The translations under genes were made by a program, and so were the position numbers. Below, piece after piece: positions 36,759-45,691 of a DNA stretch of 64,000 nt; within the stretch, counting starts at the first letter, position 1, and each line of letters starts with the position of its first letter. This stretch comes from Planctomycetales bacterium 10988. Lineage in GTDB: Bacteria; Planctomycetota; Planctomycetia; Pirellulales; Pb10988. The stretch is taken from contig CP043547.1 of assembly GCA_009664345.1 (NCBI GenBank), forward strand, positions 3,314,709 to 3,378,708. Direction: 5' to 3'. The notes below the pieces were generated by a model, which did no database searches, was not told the DNA's origin, and was given only the letters and a program-made list of their open reading frames with translations.

Positions 36759-39686
36759 TTAGTCTAGAAAATCTAAGCTGACCGGTTGGCCGTTCAGGAA
36801 GACGTTTTGCGGGGGAAGAATGATATTGCCGCTAACGCCTTGAAAACCAAAGTCGATCGTTTGCCCCGGTTGTATGGTTCCGTTCCAGGCGGCATTCGTG
36901 ATCACGTAGGTGTTGCCGGTATGGCTGACGATCTTGGCCCCCCAGATGTTCGTGATGTCCCGATCGAATTGAAATTCCAAAGTCCACCCGTTCAGGGCCG
37001 TTTCGAAGGGGTTGGTCAATGTCATCCCGGCCACGAAGCCGCTTCCCCAATCATCGGCCACATCAAAGGTCACCGCGGCGTCCGAAGTCGGAGCGCTGTC
37101 ATCATTCAGAATGGTCGCCAAGGCAGAGGTCTGTGCTAAGGTTGCATTGGAAACATTCGCCAATTGCAGGAAGAAACTTTCATCCGGCTCGACCTCTTCA
37201 TCCGAAAAGACGGCGACTTGCACCGTCTTGACCGTTTCGCCGGCGGCAAAAGTCACGGTTCCGTTGAGGGCTTGATAGTCACTTCCCATCAGAGCGGAGC
37301 CATCGGCGGTGTTGAAATCGACCGTGACCGTTTCGCTCGAAGCTTCCGAAAGCGTCAACTCAAACGTGACGATCGTCGTTCCGCTATCGCCTTCGGTGAC
37401 GGTAGCTCCTGCCAGCGAAAGAATCGGCAATTCAACCGGCGTTTCGGTGTCATTGTCAAGAATCGTCCCCAAGCCGGTATCGTCGAGCAGGGTGACTCCC
37501 GAAGGACTAGAGAGTTCGACTTCCAGCGTTTCGTCCCCTTCTACGATGGTATCGCCGAGCACCTGGACCTCGATGGTTTGCATCGTTTGGCCGGGCAGGA
37601 AGGTAAGCGTGCCACTGACAGGATTGAAATCAACCCCGGCAGTGGCACTTCCCGCCACCGTGGTGTAGGCAACCGTGACCGTTTCCGTGGTCACTTCGGA
37701 GAGATAAACTTCGAACACAAGCGTTGTGATTTCCGGGCCGCTGCCGCCGGTGCCTTCGGCGGGAAGCAAAGCGAATTGAACGGCTTCGAGCTTCTCAACT
37801 TTTTCCGTTTGTACATTTTGCCAGTCGTCTTGCAGAATCCCTCCGGTGTCGCCCGAGTTCGGATTCCACGACCACCACGTCCAGCTAATGCCTTGTTCGC
37901 CGGGGCCAAGGTCCAAATCGCCGTCGCCATCGAGGTCCCCTTCGAGATACTCGATCATCTTATCGACCCAAGGTTCGTCGAGGGGATTTTCGAGCGAGCT
38001 GCCGAACTCACCCAACAGCAGCGGGGCGGTTCCTTCACGATAGAGATAACCCCACATCTGATCCCAAATCGCCGGGAGATTGTCGGGGAAATTCGGATCA
38101 CTGAACCAAGGCTGATTGTAAACCCCTGCCGGATAAGCATGCGGCGAATAAACCAAACGATTGGCAACATCCAACCGCACCGGATAATCCCCGGCTCGGC
38201 TCAGGTTCCCACCCCACCAATACGTTCCGGCTTCGGTATTTTGAATCCCTTCCACGAAGATGAGCCAATTCGGATTCACTGCCAAGACAGCATTCCCGGC
38301 ACGTTCGGCAGCGAGTCGCCAATCGGTAGAGAGGTCGCCGGACCCCCACGTTGCCGGGCCATGGGGTTCATTGTGCAAGTCGGCCCCGATGACCGTGGGA
38401 TTGTTCGCATAGCGAGCCGCGAGCATCTCCCAATTGCTGATCCACGCGCTTTCAGGATAGGCACCGGTATACCACAGGCCGGAGAGATTCGGACCGCCCC
38501 CAGCATCACTCCGGTGGTGATCGAGGATGATACGCATATCAAGCTCCCCGGCGTAATCGACGATCTTGTCGAACACTTCCAGGCTAGTCAGACCTTGCAA
38601 ATCAGGGTTCAACCCATAGTTAATCCCGTTGGGCATGGTGCCAGGTTCGAGCATTTGCGAAGAGAAAGGCAAACGAATCGTGTTGAATCCGAGCGATTGC
38701 ATCTGATCCATCATCGATTGCCAGTTGCGAGCCCAAAGGCCATGCGGGGAGAAGTTGGAAGTCTCGCCGCCGAACCAGTTGACGCCGCTGAGTTTGACAT
38801 TATTCCCTTGTGAATCGACGATTTGATTGCCTTGCGTACTGAGCCAACCGCCCGCGACCGAAACCACATCGCCTTCCAAAACGGAAGCGTCCGAGATCGA
38901 AATTTCAGGAATCACCGGCGGAGGAACATCGGTATCGAGAATGGTGATCGTGGTACTGCTCGTTTCCAAAGTAGCCCCGACGATCGACGAAAGCTGCAAA
39001 GTAAACGTTTCATCGCTTTCTACTTCACTATCATCAAGGATGACAATTTCCACCACGGCGGAAGTTTCGCCAGGGTTAAAAGTCGCGGTGCCAGAGGTTG
39101 TTTGGTAATCTTGTCCTGCGGTTGCCGTTCCGGGAGCTGTCGCGAACTCGACCGTGATCGTATCGGTAGAAGGTTTAGAAAGGTTGAGCATCACCTGAGC
39201 GATGGCGTTTTGTGCGTCCAATTCGGTGACGGAAAGATCACTGGTTGTCAGCTCTGGCGGGGTTGGATCGGGGCCGCCCCCGTCATCGAGGGCGATGCCA
39301 TTGAAGATGAAGTTCGTGGCTCCAGTGGTGATATTGCCCGGATTGCCAATAAACCCAAAGGCCACCGTTTGACCGACGGCAAGGTTCCCATTCCAGGAAA
39401 GATTGGAGACTGTATACTGATTCCCTGCTTGGCTTTGCAGGTTTCCATTCCAAAGTTGCCCGATCTGCGAATCGAGATCGAACTGCAAAGTCCAGCCATT
39501 GATGGCCGTTGCTTCGTCATTGGTGATACGAATTTCGCCTTGGAATCCGCCTCCCCAGTCGTTGATGTTGACGAACTCAACGGCAGCGGCCCCATCGCCG
39601 GGAACGCCACTGAGAGCGAGCCGTTCTTCGAGTTGTTCAAGTTGTAATCCATCGTGCGGGCGAGACGGCGCTTGATATTTCCACAT
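36759..39686 (-). CDS. GH5 cellulase-like enzyme with CBM2 and Calx-beta domains
   Basis: 975 residues from ATG 39686, preceding the export motif LEQLEERLALSG at about residues 16-27. Order: CBM2-type domain 35-132 (NGWTLQFDL, SWNGNLAVGQTVAFGF), Calx-beta 150-254, start of a second Calx-beta 260-273 (ISISDASVLEGD), GH5 catalytic domain about 277-642, the remainder of that Calx-beta 653-747, a third Calx-beta 753-863, and a C-terminal CBM2 870-975. GH5 acid/base is Glu440 in LHNEPHG and the nucleophile Glu560 in LLLGEFGS; NTIRLPFS and HAYP are also present. An acidic Asp-rich loop (DLDGDGDLDLG) sits within the catalytic part. Likely a secreted endo-beta-glucanase. Confidence 0.92.
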   Translation of the reverse strand: MWKYQAPSRPHDGLQLEQLEERLALSGVPGDGAAAVEFVNINDWGGGFQGEIRITNDEATAINGWTLQFDLDSQIGQLWNGNLQSQAGNQYTVSNLSWNGNLAVGQTVAFGFIGNPGNITTGATNFIFNGIALDDGGGPDPTPPELTTSDLSVTELDAQNAIAQVMLNLSKPSTDTITVEFATAPGTATAGQDYQTTSGTATFNPGETSAVVEIVILDDSEVESDETFTLQLSSIVGATLETSSTTITILDTDVPPPVIPEISISDASVLEGDVVSVAGGWLSTQGNQIVDSQGNNVKLSGVNWFGGETSNFSPHGLWARNWQSMMDQMQSLGFNTIRLPFSSQMLEPGTMPNGINYGLNPDLQGLTSLEVFDKIVDYAGELDMRIILDHHRSDAGGGPNLSGLWYTGAYPESAWISNWEMLAARYANNPTVIGADLHNEPHGPATWGSGDLSTDWRLAAERAGNAVLAVNPNWLIFVEGIQNTEAGTYWWGGNLSRAGDYPVRLDVANRLVYSPHAYPAGVYNQPWFSDPNFPDNLPAIWDQMWGYLYREGTAPLLLGEFGSSLENPLDEPWVDKMIEYLEGDLDGDGDLDLGPGEQGISWTWWSWNPNSGDTGGILQDDWQNVQTEKVEKLEAVQFALLPAEGTGGSGPEITTLVFEVYLSEVTTETVTVAYTTVAGSATAGVDFNPVSGTLTFLPGQTMQTIEVQVLGDTIVEGDETLEVELSSPSGVTLLDDTGLGTILDNDTETPVELPILSLAGATVTEGDSGTTIVTFELTLSEASSETVTVDFNTADGSALMGSDYQALNGTVTFAAGETVKTVQVAVFSDEEVEPDESFFLQLANVSNATLAQTSALATILNDDSAPTSDAAVTFDVADDWGSGFVAGMTLTNPFETALNGWTLEFQFDRDITNIWGAKIVSHTGNTYVITNAAWNGTIQPGQTIDFGFQGVSGNIILPPQNVFLNGQPVSLDFLD

Positions 39687-40157
39687 CAGCGTACCTACTC
39701 CAAATTTGATTAGCGTAAGATAGGTTCGCAAACATCCCTTCTTGAACCTGCTTCTCCGTAGACCCCGCACGCCCTACTTGACAAGCTTAAGATTCAAAAT
39801 TGTTTGCCAGACTCTTTGAGAATTTAAAGAGACAAAACGTTGTCGGAAACGACATCAATGAATAGATCACGAATCATCATTGACGGGTATTTTAGCGATT
39901 AAACAACTAAAAGTTTGAAAAGTTGGCCCCCGCCAATGCATCTGAATCTACTCAAATTTTTCGAGCTGTCTAGGTTTTAATTCAAAAATTCAAGGATTGT
40001 TCATCAATTTTTTCTTGAACTAATAATACGAATTATCTGCCTGTTAAATTCAGTCTTAGAGAGCAATATGACGATGGTAATTATGGGATTTCTCCCCCTT
40101 TCTGAGGGGAGTATGTTCCTTTTCTTATAGCCCATTAGAGGGGGGGAGGTGGAAGTC

Positions 40158-40170
40158 AAAAAGTGGTTTT
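40158..40170. repeat. A5-GTGG-T4 palindrome-type motif
   Basis: Single AAAASYRSTTTT motif (AAAAAGTGGTTTT) in the intergenic region. Confidence 0.55.
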
Positions 40171-40206
40171 CGCATATCTTCAAAAACATAAATGAAGTAA
40201 TATACT

Positions 40207-40219
40207 AAAAGTACTTTTT
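40207..40219. repeat. A4-GTAC-T5 palindrome
   Basis: Single AAAASYRSTTTT motif (AAAAGTACTTTTT), 14 bases beyond the stop of the OpuF-like gene; 48 bp centre to centre from the motif at 40158. Confidence 0.6.
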
Positions 40220-40232
40220 GGAAATGATAGGC

Positions 40233-41720
40233 TTATAGTCGGAGACCTTTGGGAACGATATAGCCTTCGGCGGCGTCGAAAAGGAGTTCGGCTCCGATCG
40301 CCATGAGGGCAGCGGGGATGGCTCCTTGAAGAATCTGATAGGTGTCTTGTAATCGGATTCCGGTCAGGATCGGCTCACCATAACCGCCCGCTCCGATGAA
40401 GGCTCCCAAGGTCGCAAAGCCGATAGAAAGCACCGTCGAGGTTTTGATGCCAGCCATAATGAGCGGGGATGCAAGGGGAAGTTCGATCTTGAGAAGTTGT
40501 TGCCATGGTGATAATCCGAGAACCTCCGCCGATTCTTGATAGGCGGGGCTGATGCCTGCCAGGCCAGCGTGCGTGTTTCGCACAATCGGCAGCATACTAT
40601 AACAGAAGAGGGCCGCGATCGCGGGAGGGCTGTTAATTCCCAAGAGCGGTACCATCAACGCAAGCAAGGCTAAGGCGGGAACGGTTTGTAAAATGCTCAC
40701 GGTTGCCAAAATGACTTTGCCCAAACGAGGCATCCAATCGGCAAGGATTCCCAAAGGAATCGCAACGAGCGTTCCCAAAAGCATTGCGACGCCGACTAAA
40801 AAGAGATGCTCCTTCGTTCGAAGCCAGAGTTGTCCCCATAGCGTTCGTTGGGAAACTTCGACTTCAATATCAAAAGTACTTTTTAAGAAGGAGGCCGCCG
40901 CCTGTCGATCACTTTCTTTTTCAATTTTCACCAAAGCGTTGAGTTGTTGCATCATTTGAGAATCAATGGTGCCTGTCAACTTCTGCAACACTTCCAGGCT
41001 GCCGGGATAGCGTTCCTCCAAGTCGTTTCGGTAAAGGATCACCGCTTCATATTGAGGGAAATAGTTCTGGTCATCTTCCAGGGAAACCAAATCAAACTTC
41101 ACGATTTCGGCATCGGTGGTATAAAGATCGACCACATCCAAATCCTCATTTTCCAAAGCGACGTATGCCAAGTCGTGAGCCATTCCCCTCGGGTTTGATT
41201 GCGGAAGTTGATAGTGCCGCTGTAACCCCGGCCAACCATCGCCACGATTGAGAAAGGACTCTGTGAAGCCAAACTTGAGCGCGGGATGACGCCGCAAATC
41301 GCTGATCGTTTTAATCTTGAGGGCTTCCGCTTCGTCGGCTTTCATTCCCAGAGCGAAAGAATTTTCAAAGCCCAAAGAATCGGTCATGGAAATACCGTCT
41401 TCCTCCAAGGCTGCGGGAATTTCCTCGTCGGCCTTCAAGTTTTTCCCGTGAAAAATCGATTGGCGAATGGTTCCGGTGTATTCCACATAGAGATCGATAT
41501 TGCCACGGACCAAAGCTTGATAAGTCGACGCATCGCCCAAGGCCCGTTCATGACGGACTTCGAAACCGCGTTCACGCAACAGCAACGTTGCCACTTCGCC
41601 CAAGATGATCGCTTCGGTAAAACTCTTCGATCCAACGACCAGCGGCCCATCGTCGGTTTGAGCATGAACGGGAGAATTCAACAGCGGAAGCAGAGCAATA
41701 ACGCAGATCACGAAACGCAT
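40233..41720 (-). CDS. Osmoprotectant ABC transporter, fused substrate-binding and permease protein (OpuF-like)
   Basis: 495 residues from ATG 41720, which begins a signal sequence (RFVICVIALLPLLNSPVHA). Residues about 25-285 form an OpuAC/OsmX-type binding domain (VVGSKSFTEAIILGEVATLLL, VRGNIDLYVEYTGT, NYFPQYEAVILYRNDL). About 300-495 is a BPD-type inner-membrane domain with five or six helices and the EAA loop SAEVLGLSPWQQLLKIELPLASPLI. Glycine betaine, choline or similar solutes are the usual ligands of this fused type. The order (binding domain first) is the reverse of the common permease-first fusion. No ATPase gene is nearby, so it must be encoded elsewhere. Confidence 0.9.
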   Translation of the reverse strand: MRFVICVIALLPLLNSPVHAQTDDGPLVVGSKSFTEAIILGEVATLLLRERGFEVRHERALGDASTYQALVRGNIDLYVEYTGTIRQSIFHGKNLKADEEIPAALEEDGISMTDSLGFENSFALGMKADEAEALKIKTISDLRRHPALKFGFTESFLNRGDGWPGLQRHYQLPQSNPRGMAHDLAYVALENEDLDVVDLYTTDAEIVKFDLVSLEDDQNYFPQYEAVILYRNDLEERYPGSLEVLQKLTGTIDSQMMQQLNALVKIEKESDRQAAASFLKSTFDIEVEVSQRTLWGQLWLRTKEHLFLVGVAMLLGTLVAIPLGILADWMPRLGKVILATVSILQTVPALALLALMVPLLGINSPPAIAALFCYSMLPIVRNTHAGLAGISPAYQESAEVLGLSPWQQLLKIELPLASPLIMAGIKTSTVLSIGFATLGAFIGAGGYGEPILTGIRLQDTYQILQGAIPAALMAIGAELLFDAAEGYIVPKGLRL

Positions 41721-41819
41721 CGCTGAGTGACAGTGACTATTCACGGAACTTCTCTTCAATAAAATAGTTGCAAAGTAACGAGTCTGAGTGTAGAGAATGT
41801 TTCGCGACTCTGCCAAGGA

Positions 41820-43352
41820 TTAGCGACGCCACGCCAGCCATTTTTCGAAAAGACCTTTGACAAACGGCGTTAAACGCGTGCGTTGGTAGGCATCGGCGGT
41901 CTTCTTGAGCATTTCCGCTTGCGTCGGATAAGGATGGATCACGGAGGCCAATGTCTTCAAGCCTTTCCCGGCGACCATGGCTAGCGTTATCTCGGAGATC
42001 GACTCGCCGGCATGAGCGGAGACGAGCGTTGCCCCGACGATCTTGTCCGTTCCCTTCTTGACATGAATCTTGGCAAGCCCGGATGTTTCCCCATCCAAGA
42101 GCGCTCGATCAACACGATCGAGTGGTTGCTTGAAAGTTTCAATGGCGATGGCTTGCTCCTCGGCCATCCGTTCCGTCAACCCGACGTGGGCGATCTCCGG
42201 ATCGGTATAAGTACACCACGGAATCGTCAAGGAACTCACTTTCTCACGGCCCAGAAAGAGGGCATTGCGAATTACAATGCGGGCCATGGCATCGGCGGCA
42301 TGCGTAAATCTGTACTTCGAGCAAATATCGCCGGCGGCATAAATGTGGGGATGACTCGTGCGAAGCTGATCGTCGACGGTAATTCCTTGCCGAGGATCAA
42401 ACAGAACGCCGGCCTGCTCTAAGCCCAAGTCCTCGACATTCGGTTGGCGGCCAGCACTGACGAGAATGGCATCTACGACACAAGTTTCTTTCTGGCCTGC
42501 GGCACGATAGGTGAGGTGTTTTTCGGTGCCTTGAAGCTCGATGTGTTCGATCTCACTTTCAAAAAGTACTTTTATCTTTTCCCTTTGAAATATCTCTTGG
42601 ATGATGCTCGCGGCGTCTGGGTCTTCTTTAGGTAAAAGTTGGCTATGCTTTTCGAAGAGGGTAACTTCCGAGCCGAACCGCGAGAAAGCTTGTGCGAGTT
42701 CACAGCCGATCGGGCCTCCTCCGAGAATCGCCAGCCGCCGGGGAAGTTCGGTGAGTTGGAAGACCGTTTCGTTTGTGAGATAGCCCGCTTCGGTGAGGCC
42801 GGGAATATTAGGAATCGCTGCCCGTGCCCCAGTAGCGATGACGGCCCGAGAAAACTTCAAAGGGCTGCCGCCGACCTCGATGGTTTCGCCGTCGCGGAAA
42901 ATTCCATCGCCAAGGAAGACATCGACTCCCAGGCTTGCAAATCTCTTGGCCGAATCATGCGGGCTGATCTCGGCACGAAGGGCACGCATTCTCTCCATGA
43001 TTGCAGAAAAATCAACGGTCCAGCCGTTAGGAATCGTCACTCCGAATTCACTGGCTCTTCGAAGTTCGGCAATCGTCCGAGCTGCACGAATCAAGGCTTT
43101 TGAAGGGACGCAACCCACATTTAAACAATCCCCGCCTAGGAGATTACGTTCAATCAACGCGACTTTCGCACCAAGGCCCGCTGCTCCTGCCGCAGTGACT
43201 AGCCCCGCGGTCCCGCCTCCGATAACCACCAAGTTGTAACGCTTCGCCGGTTCGGGGTTCTTCCAATCTTGAGGATGCACGTTCTCTACAAGTCGCTGAT
43301 TGAAGCGGTCGTCGGGCGGCAAAATCAAACGGTCCGCGGCAGAGGACGCCAT
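41820..43352 (-). CDS. Mercuric-reductase-like FAD disulfide oxidoreductase
   Basis: 510 residues from ATG 43352 with AAAGGA six bases upstream. FAD motif VIGGGTAGLVTAAGAAGLGAK, redox pair CLNVGC followed by VPSKAL, NAD motif ILGGGPIGCELAQAFSRFGS, second FAD motif IYAAGDIC, and C-terminal dimerisation domain with HPYPTQAEMLKK. It lacks the N-terminal metal-binding domain and the C-terminal vicinal Cys pair of true mercuric reductase (the end is LFEKWLAWRR). So it is better called a MerA-like oxidoreductase of unknown substrate. It follows the TVP38 gene by 74 bases, a common pairing in bacteria. Confidence 0.9.
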   Translation of the reverse strand: MASSAADRLILPPDDRFNQRLVENVHPQDWKNPEPAKRYNLVVIGGGTAGLVTAAGAAGLGAKVALIERNLLGGDCLNVGCVPSKALIRAARTIAELRRASEFGVTIPNGWTVDFSAIMERMRALRAEISPHDSAKRFASLGVDVFLGDGIFRDGETIEVGGSPLKFSRAVIATGARAAIPNIPGLTEAGYLTNETVFQLTELPRRLAILGGGPIGCELAQAFSRFGSEVTLFEKHSQLLPKEDPDAASIIQEIFQREKIKVLFESEIEHIELQGTEKHLTYRAAGQKETCVVDAILVSAGRQPNVEDLGLEQAGVLFDPRQGITVDDQLRTSHPHIYAAGDICSKYRFTHAADAMARIVIRNALFLGREKVSSLTIPWCTYTDPEIAHVGLTERMAEEQAIAIETFKQPLDRVDRALLDGETSGLAKIHVKKGTDKIVGATLVSAHAGESISEITLAMVAGKGLKTLASVIHPYPTQAEMLKKTADAYQRTRLTPFVKGLFEKWLAWRR

Positions 43353-43370
43353 GGGTGTTCCTTTAATATT

Positions 43371-43384
43371 AAAAAGTGGTTTTT
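43371..43384. repeat. A5-GTGG-T5 palindrome-type motif
   Basis: AAAAAGTGGTTTTT in the 74-base gap between the TVP38 and MerA-like genes, directly upstream of the AAAGGA ribosome site of the latter. Confidence 0.6.
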
Positions 43385-43426
43385 GAGAGCAAGAGAGGAG
43401 GTTCAGCAAGGTCGGAAAGTTCGCTC

Positions 43427-44194
43427 TCACTTGTCGGTTGAAGTTGTTGGCGAATCGGTTCCAAGTGTTTTTCTTTCTTCATCCTGGGAAATTTCGTTGA
43501 AGGGAACTGCCTTAGCAAGGGATTTGCGGGCGATCCGCGTAATCACCACGGTAACAACAAGGGTAGCGAGAAGTCCGATACCAAAAACAACAAGCTCCCC
43601 TACGCCTCCTTCCATCTCTTCGGCTGTAATCGTTGCTATATTCTGAACGGCCGAACCAAGATAAACATAGAGAATCGTCCCTGGAATCATCCCCAACCAG
43701 GAGGCAAAGAAATAATCTCGAAATCGAATATCTGTTAACCCATAGGCATAGTTGAGAAAATTAAAAGGAAAGAGTGGCGAAAGCCGGGTCATCAAAACAA
43801 TTTTAAAGCCATGTTCACGAACGCCTTCATCGAGCGCTTTAAATCTTGATGAATTGGCAAAGCGTTTAAGTAGCAGTCCACGGGCGAGTTTGCGACTGAT
43901 TAAAAAGGATAGACTTGCCCCGGTGATACTTGCCAGTGAGACAGTAATAAAACCGACGATCACCCCAAAAGCAAAACCTGCTCCTAACGTGAGGATCGCC
44001 GCAGGCAAGGCGAAGATCGTTGCAACCACATAAAACAGGCCAAGTGTTAAAGGCCCTAGCGGTCCCAAGGTTTTGACCCACTCCAACAACCCGGTTAAGC
44101 TGGTCTGAAAATCTTCTCGATAGAGCGCAATAGCAATCAATCCCACCAGAAGAAGACCAAGAAACCCCCACCAAAGCCATCTCATCCACTTCAT
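43427..44194 (-). CDS. TVP38/TMEM64 family membrane protein
   Basis: 255 residues, about six hydrophobic segments. The central block matches the VTT/SNARE-associated domain of DedA and TVP38 proteins: LPAAILTLGAGFAFGVIVGF, then ASLSFLISRKLAR, MTRLSPLFPFNFLNYAYGLT, and FASWLGMIPGTILYVYLGS. Such proteins act in the inner membrane, possibly as lipid flippases. The C-terminal 30 residues are polar. It is first in the small operon with the MerA-like gene. Confidence 0.9.
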   Translation of the reverse strand: MKWMRWLWWGFLGLLLVGLIAIALYREDFQTSLTGLLEWVKTLGPLGPLTLGLFYVVATIFALPAAILTLGAGFAFGVIVGFITVSLASITGASLSFLISRKLARGLLLKRFANSSRFKALDEGVREHGFKIVLMTRLSPLFPFNFLNYAYGLTDIRFRDYFFASWLGMIPGTILYVYLGSAVQNIATITAEEMEGGVGELVVFGIGLLATLVVTVVITRIARKSLAKAVPFNEISQDEERKTLGTDSPTTSTDK

Positions 44195-44641
44195 TCATTG
44201 CACTCACTTTAGGATTGTTTTGTTTACCAGCTTCGCGCTGTCTGTTCTATTCTACTCGAAAGTAAAAAATTGTCCGTGGATAAATCAAAGTTGAGGAGGT
44301 TCTTGCTAAATCAATTTCAATATCCCGTAACCGTCTTCGGAAGAAGGTTGATTGTTTGGGAATGGAGCTTCGCAGATGAATTGATGTTCTTATATTTAAA
44401 TATAAAATTTACAATAGTATAGAGTTCTAGAAAATTTCATTGAAAAAGTTTGTTTATTAAATTTATTGAGAGCGTGTGGTCCAAAAGTAATTGAAAAATA
44501 CCTCTTCCAAGTGTTTACTTTTTCGAAAGGTTCTGATCATAAAATTTTAAAAATAAATTCTGCCCATGAAAGAAAGGATCAATAGGTACTCTGAAGGGAT
44601 GGGCTTTCCCATAACGATTCCCCCAATCACAGGAGCAAAGA
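44195..44641. other. Intergenic, AT-rich
   Basis: Divergent region between the TVP38 gene and the hypothetical gene at 44642. It should carry promoters for both; none could be set with confidence. No gene or strong hairpin is visible. Confidence 0.4.
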
Positions 44642-45412
44642 ATGCCAAAAGACTATTTAAGCAGCTGGAAGAACGCAAAGAAAAAATTTACATCTGTTAC
44701 CAATATACAGAAAAAACCTAAAGAGCATTCAGGATTTCGAAGTAAATTTGAAAAGTCTGGTCTTGTGCCAGCTATTAAAGAGGTAATGAAGAAGGAGATT
44801 CCCGAGAATCAAAATATTACTGAGGATGATCTTGCACCTTGGAAAGCTGCCATTAAAGGCTTTACCAAACAGTCTGATAAATATTTTCAAGTTCTTGACC
44901 GAGAGATTAAGTCGAATAAGGCCATCGAAAATGGAGATAAAAAAATCTATTATCGTGGGCTAAAAATTTTAATAACGGAGTTGAACGCGATTAAAGCAGA
45001 GATGCAGAATGCCCATTCTGAAGGAGTCATACGAATCCAATCCGTTCTGCAAGAACATCAAGTGGTTTTGCGTAGGGTAAAGAAAGTGGTTGCGAGCCTC
45101 AAGCGTGCACGAGCAGTGGTGAGTAAAATTAAAGGGGACCCAACCATGGATACCTTCAAGGAGCTCATTCCTGAAATCGTCGCTCAGGTCCGCATTCAAA
45201 TTATCGACGTCAACGATTATTTAAAAAGCCATCCAGATGCGGCGGATGCCCAATTCATCAGAACGACGAGTACACTCGTAAATAGTTGGGACCCTTGGAG
45301 GAAGCAACGAGTTCGAGATGTAGGCATGGATAGCGAAGTGCCTCCGGCGATCAAAGAATTCAGTACTTTAATTAAACAGACAGAGCAGTGGACAAAGTTA
45401 ATTGACATGTAA
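44642..45412 (+). CDS. Hypothetical helical protein
   Basis: 256 residues; AGGAG lies seven bases before the ATG. Lysine-rich and almost entirely helical (AAIKGFTKQSDKYFQVLDREIKS, VVLRRVKKVVASLKRARAVVSKI), cytoplasmic, without recognisable motifs. AT-rich compared with the genes downstream, and possibly acquired. A strong terminator follows. Function unknown. Confidence 0.7.
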   Translation: MPKDYLSSWKNAKKKFTSVTNIQKKPKEHSGFRSKFEKSGLVPAIKEVMKKEIPENQNITEDDLAPWKAAIKGFTKQSDKYFQVLDREIKSNKAIENGDKKIYYRGLKILITELNAIKAEMQNAHSEGVIRIQSVLQEHQVVLRRVKKVVASLKRARAVVSKIKGDPTMDTFKELIPEIVAQVRIQIIDVNDYLKSHPDAADAQFIRTTSTLVNSWDPWRKQRVRDVGMDSEVPPAIKEFSTLIKQTEQWTKLIDM

Positions 45413-45428
45413 TGGGAAAGATAGATAA

Positions 45429-45497
45429 GATCTCCTTTGAGATCAATCTTGATTGGGACCTCCACGGCTTGGGTTTGTTGCCTAAGCCGTTCTTTTT
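45429..45497 (+). terminator. Terminator after the helical hypothetical gene
   Basis: Main stem ACGGCTTGGG/CCTAAGCCGT (45464-45473 with 45481-45490) followed by TCTTTTTG. A small perfect palindrome GATCTC-CTTT-GAGATC precedes it at 45429-45444. Confidence 0.8.
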
Positions 45498-45691
45498 GCG
45501 CATGGATGAACCTCAAGAATCGAGATTGCCCCCAATCGGGATGTTGGGTAGCATAGGCCGCGCTGAATCGGATTCAAGGGAGAATCCGCTGAATTTCCGT
45601 CCGAGATAACGAGAAACCACAATATCAAGGGTTCGCATTGAACCGTTTTACGAACCTTCTCGGATACCCGCCAGCCGCAAGGAAGATGGCC

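Larger units (their letters stand above)
39687..40232. other. Intergenic region upstream of GH5 gene
   Basis: About 545 AT-rich bases. They hold the GH5 promoter region, which I could not define, a weak hairpin near 40088-40107 (CTCCCC/GGGGAG) and two A/T palindromes near 40158 and 40207. No gene is visible. Confidence 0.4.

Noticed and set aside
36519-36767. An 82-codon plus-strand frame
   Set aside because: It runs through the GH5 terminator hairpin and into the end of the GH5 gene, with no ribosome site.
37164-38813. A 549-codon open frame on the plus strand opposite the GH5 gene
   Set aside because: Shadow of the GH5 enzyme; the translation shows no domain and the opposite strand has all catalytic motifs.
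41820-43352. True mercuric reductase
   Set aside because: No N-terminal heavy-metal domain, no C-terminal Cys pair and no mer operon genes; kept as MerA-like oxidoreductase.
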